Part shown: positions 16,041 through 24,705 of the stretch, in pieces | Layout: each line of letters starts with the position of its first letter | How positions within the stretch are numbered: the stretch's first letter is position 1 | Source of the DNA: Variovorax ginsengisoli | GTDB taxonomy: Bacteria > Pseudomonadota > Gammaproteobacteria > Burkholderiales > Burkholderiaceae_C | Reading direction: 5' to 3' | Length of the DNA: 64,000 bases | Assembly: GCF_030486595.1 (NCBI RefSeq) | Contig: NZ_JAUJZH010000015.1 | Location: 119,116-183,115, forward strand | Program-made: the position numbers and the translations under genes | The notes under the pieces: generated by a model | Databases searched by the model: none | What the model was told of the DNA's origin: nothing | What the model saw: the letters and a program-made list of their open reading frames with translations, nothing else

Positions 16041-19000
16041 ATGTGGTTCACCCGCGTCAGTCTCAAGAATCCGGTCTTCGCGACCATGCTCATGCTCGCC
16101 CTGGTGGTGCTGGGCGCCTTCTCCTACCAGCGCCTGCAGGTCGACCAGTTCCCGAACATCGACTTCCCGGTGGTGGTGGTGATCACCGAGTACCCGGGCG
16201 CCTCGCCCGAGATCGTCGAGAGCGAAGTCACCAAGAAGATCGAGGAAGGCGTCAACTCGATCGCCGGCATCAACGCCCTGACCTCGCGCAGCTATGAGGG
16301 CCAGTCGGTCGTCATCATCGAGTTCCAGCTCTATGTCGATGGCCGCAAGGCCGCCGACGACGTGCGCGAGAAGGTGGCCGGCGTGCGGCCCCTGTTCCGC
16401 GACGAAGTGAAGGACCCGCGCGTGCTGCGCTTCGACCCGGCCTCGCGCGCCGTCTGGTCGGTGGCGGTGCTGCCCGAGGGCGACACGAGCGCCGCCGGGC
16501 CGCCCCAAGGCGCGAGCACCCCCTCGGGGGGCAGCGCAGCACGCGCAGCGGCAAGCGTGGGGGCCACATTCACGCAGCCCAGCGCGGTGGAGCTCACCAA
16601 CTGGGCCGACCAGGTGCTCAAGAAGCGGCTGGAGAACGTGCGCGGCGTCGGCTCCGTGACGCTGGTCGGCGGCACCAAGCGCGAGATCAACATCTACCTC
16701 AATCCGCAGGCGATGGAAGCCTTCGGCGTCAGCGCCAGCCAGGTGGTCGATGCGGTGCGCAGCGAGAACCAGGCGCTGCCGGTCGGCTCGGTGCGCTCGC
16801 TCGAACAAGACCGCGTGGTCCAGATCGACGCCCGCATGGAGCGGCCCGAGGATTTCGGCCGCATCATCGTGGCCCGCAAGGGCGGCGCGCCGATCCGGGT
16901 CGACCAGGTCGCGACGGTGCGCGACGGCGCCCAGGAGATCGACAGCCTGGCGCTCTACAACGGCCAGCGCACCTTGCTGCTGTCGGTGCAGAAGGCACAG
17001 GACGAGAACACCATCCAGGTGGTCGACGGGCTGGTCAAGGCGATCGCCGAGATCAAGCCGCAGCTGCCGCCGGGCGTGCGGCTGGAGCCGATCGCCGATG
17101 CCTCGCGGCCGATCCGGGTGGCGGTCGACAACGTGCGCCAGACGCTGATCGAGGGCGCCCTGCTCACGGTGCTCATCGTCTTCCTGTTCCTGAACTCCTG
17201 GCGCTCGACCGTGATCACCGGCCTGACCCTGCCGATCGCGCTGATCGGCACCTTCTGGTTCATGGCGATGTTCGGCTTCACCATCAACATGATCACGCTG
17301 ATGGCGCTGTCGCTGTGCGTGGGCCTCTTGATCGACGACGCGATCGTGGTGCGCGAGAACATCGTGCGCCACGTGCAGATGGGCAAGGAGCCCTACCAGG
17401 CCTCGCTGGACGGCACCCAGGAGATCGGCCTGGCGGTGCTGGCGACCACGCTGTCGATCGTCGCGGTGTTCCTGCCGATCGGCTTCATGGAAGGCATCAT
17501 CGGCAAGTTCTTCCACGAGTTCGGCATCACGATCGTGGCGGCCGTGATGATCTCGATGTTCGTGAGCTTCACGCTCGACCCGATGCTGTCGAGCATCTGG
17601 CACGACCCGGCGATCGACCAGCACGGCAAGAACGAAGCGCCCGTCACCTTCTACGACAAGACCATCGGCCGCGTCACCGGCTGGTTCGACCGCGCCACCG
17701 AGCGGCTGGCCGAGGGCTACCAGGGCATCCTGCGCTGGGCGCTGGTGCACAAGCTGGCCACCGTGTTCGCGGCCATCGGCATCTTCGTTGGCAGCATCTT
17801 CATGGTGCCGCTGCTGGGCACCGAGTTCGTGCCCAAGGCCGACTTCTCCGAGACCTCGATCAGCTTCTACACCCCGGTCGGCTCCTCGCTCGAAGTGACC
17901 GAGGCCAAGGCGCGGCAGGTCGAGGCGGTCCTGCGCGAGATGCCCGAGGTGCGCTACACGCTCACCACCATCAACAGCGGCGACGCCCAGGGCAAGATCT
18001 ACGCCAGCATCTACGTGCGGCTCGTCGACCGGCGCGCGCGCAGCCGCAGCGTCGACCAGATGTCGACCGTGCTGCGCGAGCGGCTGCGCGCCATTCCGGG
18101 CATCACGGTCACGCACGTCGGCCTGCGCGACTCGGTGGGCGGCAACAAGCCGATCGAGTTCTCGCTGCAGGGGCCCGACCTGAAGGAACTCGAGCGACTG
18201 ACCGTTCGCGTGATGGACAAGATCCGCCCGATCCCCGGCCTGGTCGACCTCGACTCCAGCCTGAAGCCCGACAAGCCGACCGTCAGCGTGGTGATCCGGC
18301 GCGATGCCGCCTCCGACCTCGGCCTCGGCGTGGCGCCGATCGCGGCCGCGCTGCGGACGCTGGTGGCCGGCACCACGGTGGGCAACTGGCGCGCGCCCGA
18401 CGACCAGACCTACGACGTCAACGTGCGCCTGGCGCCCGAGGTGCGCAACTCGCCCGCCGACCTGGCCCGCCTGCCCTTCCTGAGCACCGCGGTCGGCGCC
18501 AATGCCGACGGCTCGAGCCGCATCGTGCGGCTGGCGCAAGTGGCCGAGGTGCGCGAATCGACCGGCCCGAACCAGATCAACCGCCGCGCCCTGGCGCGCG
18601 AGGTGAGCATCAACGCCAACGTCGACGGCCGCTCGGCCGGCGAGGTCTCGGCCGACGTCCGCGCGGCCCTGGCCGGCATCGCCTTTCCGCCGGGCTACGG
18701 CTGGCAGTTCAGCGGCTCGACCAAGAACATGCAGGAGTCCTTCGGCTACGCGGTCTCGGCGCTGGCGCTGGCGGTGATCTTCATCTACATGATCCTGGCC
18801 AGCCAGTTCAAGAGCTTCCTGCAGCCGCTGGCGCTGATGACCGCGCTGCCGCTGACCCTGATCGGCGTCGTGCTGGCGCTGCTGATCTTCCGCTCGACGC
18901 TGTCGATGTTCTCGATCATCGGCGTGGTCATGCTGATGGGACTGGTGACCAAGAACGCGATCCTGCTGGTCGACTTCGCGATCCGCTCGCGCGAGCCTGG

Positions 19001-19349
19001 CGTCGCCGAGGACGGCACGCCGGTACCGGGCCTGCCGCGCGCCGAGGCCCTGCTGCTGGCGGCCCGCGTGCGGCTGCGCCCGATCCTGATGACCACCCTG
19101 GCCATGATCTTCGGCATGGTGCCGCTGGCCTTCGCGATCAGCGAAGGCTCGGAGCAGCGCGCGCCGATGGGCCAGGCCGTGATCGGCGGGGTCATCACCT
19201 CGTCGCTGCTGACGCTGGTGGTGGTGCCGGTGGTCTATTGCTACATGGACGACCTGGCCAACTGGGCCCGCCGCCGCTGGACCGGCCAGCCGAAGCCGGC
19301 CGCCGAAGCCACGCCCGTGGCGGCGCCTAAAATCGAAAGTTTGTCCTGA
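16041..19349 (+). CDS. RND efflux transporter, inner-membrane permease
   Basis: A 1102-residue AcrB/MexB-like proton-driven drug pump with twelve transmembrane helices. It begins MWFTRVSLKNPVFATMLMLA. The proton-relay region LCVGLLIDDAIVVREN lies in helix 4, with conserved acidic residues. The C-terminal half has MGLVTKNAILLVDFA and RLRPILMTTLAMIFGMVPLA. It is longer than a typical AcrB (about 1040-1050), partly because of a Gly/Ser/Ala-rich insert of about 25 residues near residues 148-176, encoded by a GC-rich hairpin sequence (16498-16565). It is co-transcribed with the TetR and adaptor genes; the outer-membrane channel gene follows at 20.5 kb. Confidence 0.95.
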   Translation: MWFTRVSLKNPVFATMLMLALVVLGAFSYQRLQVDQFPNIDFPVVVVITEYPGASPEIVESEVTKKIEEGVNSIAGINALTSRSYEGQSVVIIEFQLYVDGRKAADDVREKVAGVRPLFRDEVKDPRVLRFDPASRAVWSVAVLPEGDTSAAGPPQGASTPSGGSAARAAASVGATFTQPSAVELTNWADQVLKKRLENVRGVGSVTLVGGTKREINIYLNPQAMEAFGVSASQVVDAVRSENQALPVGSVRSLEQDRVVQIDARMERPEDFGRIIVARKGGAPIRVDQVATVRDGAQEIDSLALYNGQRTLLLSVQKAQDENTIQVVDGLVKAIAEIKPQLPPGVRLEPIADASRPIRVAVDNVRQTLIEGALLTVLIVFLFLNSWRSTVITGLTLPIALIGTFWFMAMFGFTINMITLMALSLCVGLLIDDAIVVRENIVRHVQMGKEPYQASLDGTQEIGLAVLATTLSIVAVFLPIGFMEGIIGKFFHEFGITIVAAVMISMFVSFTLDPMLSSIWHDPAIDQHGKNEAPVTFYDKTIGRVTGWFDRATERLAEGYQGILRWALVHKLATVFAAIGIFVGSIFMVPLLGTEFVPKADFSETSISFYTPVGSSLEVTEAKARQVEAVLREMPEVRYTLTTINSGDAQGKIYASIYVRLVDRRARSRSVDQMSTVLRERLRAIPGITVTHVGLRDSVGGNKPIEFSLQGPDLKELERLTVRVMDKIRPIPGLVDLDSSLKPDKPTVSVVIRRDAASDLGLGVAPIAAALRTLVAGTTVGNWRAPDDQTYDVNVRLAPEVRNSPADLARLPFLSTAVGANADGSSRIVRLAQVAEVRESTGPNQINRRALAREVSINANVDGRSAGEVSADVRAALAGIAFPPGYGWQFSGSTKNMQESFGYAVSALALAVIFIYMILASQFKSFLQPLALMTALPLTLIGVVLALLIFRSTLSMFSIIGVVMLMGLVTKNAILLVDFAIRSREPGVAEDGTPVPGLPRAEALLLAARVRLRPILMTTLAMIFGMVPLAFAISEGSEQRAPMGQAVIGGVITSSLLTLVVVPVVYCYMDDLANWARRRWTGQPKPAAEATPVAAPKIESLS
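16498..16565 (+). repeat. GC-rich hairpin repeat embedded in frame in the RND permease gene
   Basis: About 68 bases with very high G+C and a central CCCCCTCGGGGG-type hairpin (16518-16531). It differs in character from the flanking coding sequence and translates as a low-complexity Gly/Ser/Ala/Pro segment. It resembles a repeat I have seen between genes in Comamonadaceae genomes (from memory, not searched). Only one copy occurs in this window. The reading frame is kept through it. Confidence 0.55.
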
Positions 19350-19368
19350 GTCCGCGAGGAGAAACCCC

Positions 19369-20055
19369 ATGAACCCCACCCCCACGCTCGAGCGCCTGCG
19401 CTTCAACATGATCGAACAGCAGATCCGTCCCTGGGACGTGCTCGATCTCGAGATCCTCGACCTGCTGGCCCAGATCCGGCGCGAGGACTACGTGCCCGAG
19501 GCGCACCGTGCGCTGGCCTTCTTCGACATGGAGATCCCCCTCGAGGGCGTCAGCACGGCCTGGGAGCCGGGCCAGTGCATGCTCTCGCCCAAGGTCGAGG
19601 CCCGCATGCTGCAGGACCTGCACGTCAAGAAGCACGAAACCGTGCTCGAGATCGGCGCCGGCTCCGGCTTCATGGCCGCCCTGCTGGCCCATCGCGCGGC
19701 CCAGGTGCTGAGCCTGGAGATCGACCCCGGCCTGGCCGCCTTCGCTGCCGCCAACCTGCGCCGCAACGGCGTCACGAACGTCGAGGTGCGCCATGCCGAT
19801 GGCGCCACGCCGCTGGCCAGCGGCCCGACCTTCGACGTCATCGTGCTGAGCGGCTCGGTGGCGCGCATCCCGCAGGGCCTGCTGGGCTCGCTGAACATCG
19901 GCGGCCGGCTGGCGGCCGTGGTCGGCGACGAACCGATGATGCGCGCCCATTTCGTGACCCGTACCGGCGAAGGCAAGTGGGACGTGCTGCAGCCCTGGGA
20001 CACGGTGGCGCCGCGGCTCCTGAACTTCCCCGCGCCCTCGCGCTTCAACTTCTGA
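19369..20055 (+). CDS. Protein-L-isoaspartate O-methyltransferase-like protein
   Basis: A 228-residue SAM-dependent methyltransferase of the PIMT fold. The N-terminal helix region contains MIEQQIRPWDV and the SAM-binding motif I is VLEIGAGSGFMAALLA (about residues 89-104). The PIMT family repairs isoaspartyl residues. However, the active-site loop before motif I reads CMLSPKVEARML rather than the usual TISQP-type motif, so repair activity is uncertain. A GAGGAG ribosome site is well placed. It lies 20 bases after the RND permease and 13 bases before a rhodanese gene. This methyltransferase, rhodanese and tolC order is common in Burkholderiales. Confidence 0.88.
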   Translation: MNPTPTLERLRFNMIEQQIRPWDVLDLEILDLLAQIRREDYVPEAHRALAFFDMEIPLEGVSTAWEPGQCMLSPKVEARMLQDLHVKKHETVLEIGAGSGFMAALLAHRAAQVLSLEIDPGLAAFAAANLRRNGVTNVEVRHADGATPLASGPTFDVIVLSGSVARIPQGLLGSLNIGGRLAAVVGDEPMMRAHFVTRTGEGKWDVLQPWDTVAPRLLNFPAPSRFNF

Positions 20056-20068
20056 CCCCCTGCCCTTC

Positions 20069-20407
20069 ATGATCGATCAAATCCGCCCGACCGAGCTTGC
20101 CGACTGGTTCGCCAGGAATCCGAACGCGAGGCCGGTGGTGCTCGACGTGCGCGAACCCTGGGAGCTGCAGACCGCGAGCGTGGCGCCGATGGGCTTCACG
20201 CTGGCGACGATCCCGATGAACGAGATCCCGGCCCGCGTCAGCGAACTCGATCCGGGCCAGCGCATCGCCTGCCTCTGCCACCACGGCGCACGCAGCCAGC
20301 GGGTGGCCGCCTTCCTGGCCCAGAACGGTTTCGACGAGGTGGCGAACATCGCCGGCGGCATCGATGCCTGGTCGGCCCAGCACGACCCTTCCGTGCCGCG
20401 CTACTGA
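20069..20407 (+). CDS. Rhodanese-like domain protein
   Basis: A single-domain sulfurtransferase of 112 residues. It has the CH2A-like VVLDVREPWE and the active-site loop CHHGARS (first cysteine catalytic), then VANIAGGIDAWS at the C-terminus. The small size indicates a cytoplasmic GlpE-like protein moving sulfane sulfur. It sits between the PIMT-like gene and tolC with short gaps, so it is probably part of the same transcript. Its link to the pump is unknown. Confidence 0.9.
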   Translation: MIDQIRPTELADWFARNPNARPVVLDVREPWELQTASVAPMGFTLATIPMNEIPARVSELDPGQRIACLCHHGARSQRVAAFLAQNGFDEVANIAGGIDAWSAQHDPSVPRY

Positions 20408-20457
20408 GCGGCCCGCGCCGCCGCCCTCCCCGATTTTCGTATCCCCAAGGACGCTTC

Positions 20458-22017
20458 ATGCCCGTGCCCAGGCCTCTTCCTCTTTCGGCAGCGCTCGCGA
20501 CCGTGTTCGCAGCGGCGATCGCGCTGCCGGCCCATGGCCAGAGCCTGATCGAACTCTACGATGCCGCGCGCGGCTTCGACGCCACCTACCAGGGTGCACG
20601 GGCGCAGTACGACGCCAATCTGGCGCGGGCAGCGCAGGCCAAGGCCGGCATCCTGCCGGCGGTCGGGCTGTCGGCCAACGCCACCGCCACCCACCAGGAG
20701 CTCTCGACCGACAACGCGTCGCTGACCCGCGGCATCCCGACACAGGCCGCCGGCATCAACGCCACGCAGCCGCTCTACCGGCCGGCCAACTGGGCGGTCT
20801 GGGAGCAGAGCAAGCGGCAGCTCGGCATTGCCGAGGACACCCTCAAGATCGCCGAGCAGGATCTCGTGGTGCGCGTCAGCCAGGCGTATTTCGACGTGCT
20901 GTCGAGCCAGGACAGCCTTGCGCTGGTGCGGGCGCAGAAGATCGGCGTGGCCGAGCAGCTGGCCTCGGCCAAGCGCAATTTCGAGGTCGGCACCTCGACC
21001 ATCACCGACACGCGCGAGGCGCAGGCCCGCTACGACCTGGTGCTGGCGCAGGAAATCGCGGCCGAGAACGACCTGCAGGTCAAGAAGATCGTGCTCGACC
21101 AGCTGGTCGGCCGCACCGGCACCCAGCCGATCCCGCTGGCCGCGCCGGTGGCGCTGCCGCCGGTCCAGCCGGCCGATATCAACGCCTGGGTCACGCAGGC
21201 CGACGACATCCATCCCGCGATCGACCAGGCACGGCTGGGTCTGGAGGTCGCGAAGCTCGAGGTCGAGAAGGCCCAGGCCGGCCACAAGCCCACGCTCGAT
21301 GCGCAGCTGGGCTACAACGTCACGAACAACCCGAACGGCACCACCACCAGCACAACCACCGGCAAGGTACGCGTCAATGCCGCGAGCATCGCGCTGGTCT
21401 TCAACATGCCGCTGTTCGCGGGCTTCGCGACCGAGAACCGGGTCAAGGAGACGCTGGCACTCGAGGAGAACTCGCGCCAGACGCTGGAGGCGACCCGCCG
21501 CAGCGTTTCGCAGGCCACCCGCTCGGCCTACCTCGGACTGATCTCGGGCGCCGGCCAGGTGAAGGCGCTCGAAGCCGCCGAAGCCTCCAGCCAGAGCGCC
21601 CTCGACGCCAACCGACTCGGCTACCAGGTGGGCGTGCGCATCAACATCGACGTCCTGAACTCGCAGGCGCAGCTGTTCCAGACCAAGCGCGACCTCGCGG
21701 TGGCGCGCTACAACGTGCTGGTGGGCAACCTGAAGCTGCGCCAGGCCAACGGCACGCTGAGCGCCGACGACCTGCAGGCCATCAACGACACGCTGGCGAT
21801 CGGCGGCCGCGCGAGCGTCCAGAGCGAAGCGTCGCCGACCCAGCCCTCGGCCGCCACCCAAAGCCCGGTTCCGGTGCCGCCGGCCTCGCTGCCGCGCCCG
21901 GGCACCTCGGCCGCCCCGGTGGTGCCGCCGGTGGTCACGCCGCCCTTCAATCCGCAGCCGCCGACGATGCCGGTGCCGCCCCCGCCGCCGGTGATCGAGC
22001 AGCTGCCGACCCGCTGA
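20458..22017 (+). CDS. tolC: TolC-family outer-membrane channel protein
   Basis: A 519-residue type I secretion/efflux channel. A signal peptide is cleaved near LPAHGQS. Two structural repeats follow, each with long coiled-coil helices; the first contains RVSQAYFDVLSSQDSLALVR and the second ATRSAYLGLISGAGQVKALE. The roughly 65-residue C-terminal tail is Pro/Ala/Val-rich and low-complexity, which is common in betaproteobacterial TolC. An AAGGA site lies seven bases before the ATG. It is likely the outer partner of the RND pump encoded upstream and ends that gene block, convergent with livK. Confidence 0.93.
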   Translation: MPVPRPLPLSAALATVFAAAIALPAHGQSLIELYDAARGFDATYQGARAQYDANLARAAQAKAGILPAVGLSANATATHQELSTDNASLTRGIPTQAAGINATQPLYRPANWAVWEQSKRQLGIAEDTLKIAEQDLVVRVSQAYFDVLSSQDSLALVRAQKIGVAEQLASAKRNFEVGTSTITDTREAQARYDLVLAQEIAAENDLQVKKIVLDQLVGRTGTQPIPLAAPVALPPVQPADINAWVTQADDIHPAIDQARLGLEVAKLEVEKAQAGHKPTLDAQLGYNVTNNPNGTTTSTTTGKVRVNAASIALVFNMPLFAGFATENRVKETLALEENSRQTLEATRRSVSQATRSAYLGLISGAGQVKALEAAEASSQSALDANRLGYQVGVRINIDVLNSQAQLFQTKRDLAVARYNVLVGNLKLRQANGTLSADDLQAINDTLAIGGRASVQSEASPTQPSAATQSPVPVPPASLPRPGTSAAPVVPPVVTPPFNPQPPTMPVPPPPPVIEQLPTR

Positions 22018-22035
22018 AAGGCCGCGGGCCCCGGC

Positions 22036-23199
22036 CTACTTGAGTTCGCTCAGGTTGACCGGCTTGATCTTGCCGCCTTCGACCGTGGCGACCAGCGGAT
22101 CGACGATGGTGCCGCCGACCGCGTCGACACCCTTGAATTCGCCGGCGTTGGTTTCCTTCGGCATCTTGGTCAGCGCCTCGCCGATCTTGGCCCGGATCGC
22201 GGCCGCGTCGGTGGTGCTGCCGGCGAGCTTCATCGCACTGGCCAGTGCGTGCGTCAGCGTGTAGTTGTAGGAAGACTCGGTGGTCGGGTCCTTGTCGGCG
22301 CCGTAGGCCTTGCGGTAGGCGGCGGCGAAGGTCTTGGGCCCGAGGCGTTCGTCATAGGACACCGGCAGCACGCCGATCGAGCCTTCCAGCGGCGCCAGGC
22401 CACCCGTGACCTTGGCCATCTCGTCGAGCTTGGCCTGGTCCATGATCAGGAAGCCGCCCTTGAAGCCCAGCTCGCGCGCCTGCTTGACGACCAGCGCGGT
22501 CGGCTCCGACGGGCCGCCGACGAACAGCACGTCGGGCTTCTCGGCCAGCACCCGGCTCACGCCGCTGTAGAAGTCGGCTGAGCGGTTGTAGGACATCGGG
22601 TTGTTCGAGGCGATCGTGCCGCCCGCCTTCTCCCAGGCCGGGCCGAAGAGCTGGGTCCAGTTCTTCGCGTACTCGTGGTCGCCCGGCAGCATGCCGACCT
22701 TCTTGCCGAACTTCTTCATCTCGTAGCTGGTGAAGGGCTCGATGTAGGAGTTGAAGGTCGGCGGGATGCGGATGGTGAGCTTGTTGCCAGTCTCGGTGAT
22801 CTTGGGCGTGCTCGAGTACGCCATCACGATGAACTTCTCCTGCTCGTTGAAGGCCTGCATCGCGTAGATACCGCCCGAGTGCGGCACGAACACCGCCGGG
22901 CTCTGGTACTGCTGCACCAGGCGGCGCGCATTGATCGCCGCCTCGGCCGGCGCGTACTTGTCGTCGAGCGCCACCAGTTCGAGCTTGACCTTCTTGCCGG
23001 CGACCTCGAGGCCCGCGGCATTGATCTCCTTGATGGCCATCTCCATGCCGTTGACGACGTTCTTGCCGTAGAGGGCAGCACCGCCGCTCAAGGGGCCGGT
23101 GAAGCCGATCTTGACCGTTTCCTGTGCGAAGGCGGCGCTGGCGCCGAAGGCCGCGGCGAGCGCGGCGACGAGAGGCAAGGTTGTTGTTCTGATGCTCAT
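22036..23199 (-). CDS. Branched-chain amino-acid ABC transporter, substrate-binding protein
   Basis: A 387-residue periplasmic-binding protein of the LivK type (peripla_BP_6). A signal peptide ends near ASAAFAQE. The mature start VKIGFTGPLSGGAALYGKN is the standard LivJ/K opening, and a hinge region with VALDDKYAPAEAAINARRLV follows. The ligand may be leucine/isoleucine/valine or another amino acid or amide (urea-type relatives exist). It is the last gene of a minus-strand livH-livM-livG-livF-livK block. A GGAG ribosome site precedes the start by eight bases. Confidence 0.92.
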   Translation of the reverse strand: MSIRTTTLPLVAALAAAFGASAAFAQETVKIGFTGPLSGGAALYGKNVVNGMEMAIKEINAAGLEVAGKKVKLELVALDDKYAPAEAAINARRLVQQYQSPAVFVPHSGGIYAMQAFNEQEKFIVMAYSSTPKITETGNKLTIRIPPTFNSYIEPFTSYEMKKFGKKVGMLPGDHEYAKNWTQLFGPAWEKAGGTIASNNPMSYNRSADFYSGVSRVLAEKPDVLFVGGPSEPTALVVKQARELGFKGGFLIMDQAKLDEMAKVTGGLAPLEGSIGVLPVSYDERLGPKTFAAAYRKAYGADKDPTTESSYNYTLTHALASAMKLAGSTTDAAAIRAKIGEALTKMPKETNAGEFKGVDAVGGTIVDPLVATVEGGKIKPVNLSELK

Positions 23200-23246
23200 G
23201 CGGGAGTCTCCAGGTGGTTTGAACGATGCAGGAAAAGAATGCGGTC

Positions 23247-23954
23247 TCAGGCGCCGATATAGGCGGCACGCACCGCCTCGTTGTGCAGCAGCGAATCGCG
23301 GTCACCCTCGAGCGCGATGCGCCCGCGCTCGATGACATAGGCGCGGTCGGCGATCGCCAGGGCCGAATAGGCGTTCTGCTCGGCCAGCAGCACCGTGGTG
23401 CCGGCCTTGTTGATGCGCTGGATGACCTCGAACACCTGCTTGACGATCAGCGGCGCGAGGCCGAGCGAGGGCTCGTCGAGCAGCAGCAGCCTGGGCCGGC
23501 CGAGCAAGGCGCGGCCGATCGCCACCATCTGCTGCTGGCCGCCCGACAGCGAGCCGGCCGGATGGTCCTGCTTCTGCGCCAGCACCGGAAACAGCGCGAA
23601 CACCTCGTCGAGCGAGCGCTGGATGCCGGCCGCATCGCGCCGGTGCACGTAGGCGCCGAGCGTGAGGTTCTTCTTGACCGACATCATCGGAAACAGCTTG
23701 CGTCCCTCGGGGCAGTGCACCAGGCCGGAGGCGACGATCTGGGCCGGCCGCTGGCCCACCAGTTCGCGCTCGCCGAAGCGGATGCTGCCGGCGCTCGGCT
23801 TGTGGATGCCGCTGGCGGCCATGAAGATCGATGTCTTGCCGGCGCCGTTGGCGCCGAGCAGCACCACCAGTTCGCCCGGCGCCGCATGCAGCGTCACGCC
23901 CGAGAGCGCGCGGAAGCTGCCGTAGTGCAGGTCGACGCCATCAAACTGCAACAT
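23247..23954 (-). CDS. livF: Branched-chain amino-acid ABC transporter ATP-binding protein LivF
   Basis: A 235-residue ATPase with Walker A GANGAGKTS (about residues 33-41), signature LSGGQQQM, Walker B RLLLLDEPSLGLAP (diagnostic of LivF) and the switch histidine replaced by a glutamine region LLAEQNAY, as is normal in LivF. It energises the permeases encoded next to it. The start overlaps the livG stop by 14 bases, showing tight coupling. Confidence 0.94.
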   Translation of the reverse strand: MLQFDGVDLHYGSFRALSGVTLHAAPGELVVLLGANGAGKTSIFMAASGIHKPSAGSIRFGERELVGQRPAQIVASGLVHCPEGRKLFPMMSVKKNLTLGAYVHRRDAAGIQRSLDEVFALFPVLAQKQDHPAGSLSGGQQQMVAIGRALLGRPRLLLLDEPSLGLAPLIVKQVFEVIQRINKAGTTVLLAEQNAYSALAIADRAYVIERGRIALEGDRDSLLHNEAVRAAYIGA

Positions 23955-24705
23955 GGTCGGCTCCCAGGTAGGCTTCGATCACCTGCGGGTCGCGGCGGAT
24001 CTGCTCCGGCGTGCCCTCGGCGATCTTGGCGCCGTTGTTCAGGACGACGATCTTGTCGGCCAGTCGCATGATCATGTCCATCTTGTGCTCGATCAGGCAG
24101 ACGGTCTTGCCATGGTCCACCAGCTTGCGGATCAGGGCCGCGAGGCCCACGGTCTCTTCGGGGTTTACGCCGCCGGCCGGCTCGTCGAGCAGCAGCAGCT
24201 CGGGGTCGGTCGCCAGCGCCAGCGCGAAGGCGACGCGCTTGCGCTCCTCCTGCGTGATGTCGGCGGCAATGCGATGGGCCACATGCGACAGGCCGACGAA
24301 GTCGAGCGCCTCGCGCGCCTTCTCGCGGCACAGCCGCTCTTCTTCCTGCAGCCGGCGGGTGTTGGCGAGCACGTCCCACAGGCCCGACCTGGTGCGCAGG
24401 CGGTGCCCGACGATCAGGTTGTCGAGCACGGTGGCGTTGTCGAACAGGTGCGTGGTCTGGAAGGTGCGCGCGATGCCGAGCTTGGCCACGTGGTCGGGCC
24501 TGAGGCCGGTGACATCCTGCCCGTTGAAGCGGATGCACCCCGAACTCGGCTTGTGCGTGCCGGCCACGAGGTTGAAGAAGGTGGTCTTGCCGGCGCCGTT
24601 GGGCCCGATGATCGCGCTCACCTGCCCGCGCTCGAAGCGCGTCGAGATGTCGTCGACCGCGGTGAGGCCGAAGAACTGCTTGGTCAGCGATTCGATTTCA
24701 AGCAT
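23941..24705 (-). CDS. livG: Branched-chain amino-acid ABC transporter ATP-binding protein LivG
   Basis: A 254-residue ATPase partner of LivF. Walker A is GPNGAGKTTFFN and the LivG-specific segment ARTFQTTHLFDNATVLDN follows. The signature is replaced by ITQEERKRVAFA, with Walker B ELLLLDEPAGGVNPEE. The signature lacks the usual LSGGQ form (TQEERK); LivG proteins usually read SYGQ(Q/R)R here, so this is a divergent C-loop. The start overlaps the end of livM by eight bases. Confidence 0.92.
   Translation of the reverse strand: MLEIESLTKQFFGLTAVDDISTRFERGQVSAIIGPNGAGKTTFFNLVAGTHKPSSGCIRFNGQDVTGLRPDHVAKLGIARTFQTTHLFDNATVLDNLIVGHRLRTRSGLWDVLANTRRLQEEERLCREKAREALDFVGLSHVAHRIAADITQEERKRVAFALALATDPELLLLDEPAGGVNPEETVGLAALIRKLVDHGKTVCLIEHKMDMIMRLADKIVVLNNGAKIAEGTPEQIRRDPQVIEAYLGADHVAV

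Noticed and set aside
14739..19409. A 1556-codon open frame antisense to the RND adaptor and permease genes
   Set aside because: Its composition is rich in His, Arg, Asp and Gly without domains, as expected for the antisense of a high-GC gene with strong third-position bias. The sense genes are unambiguous.
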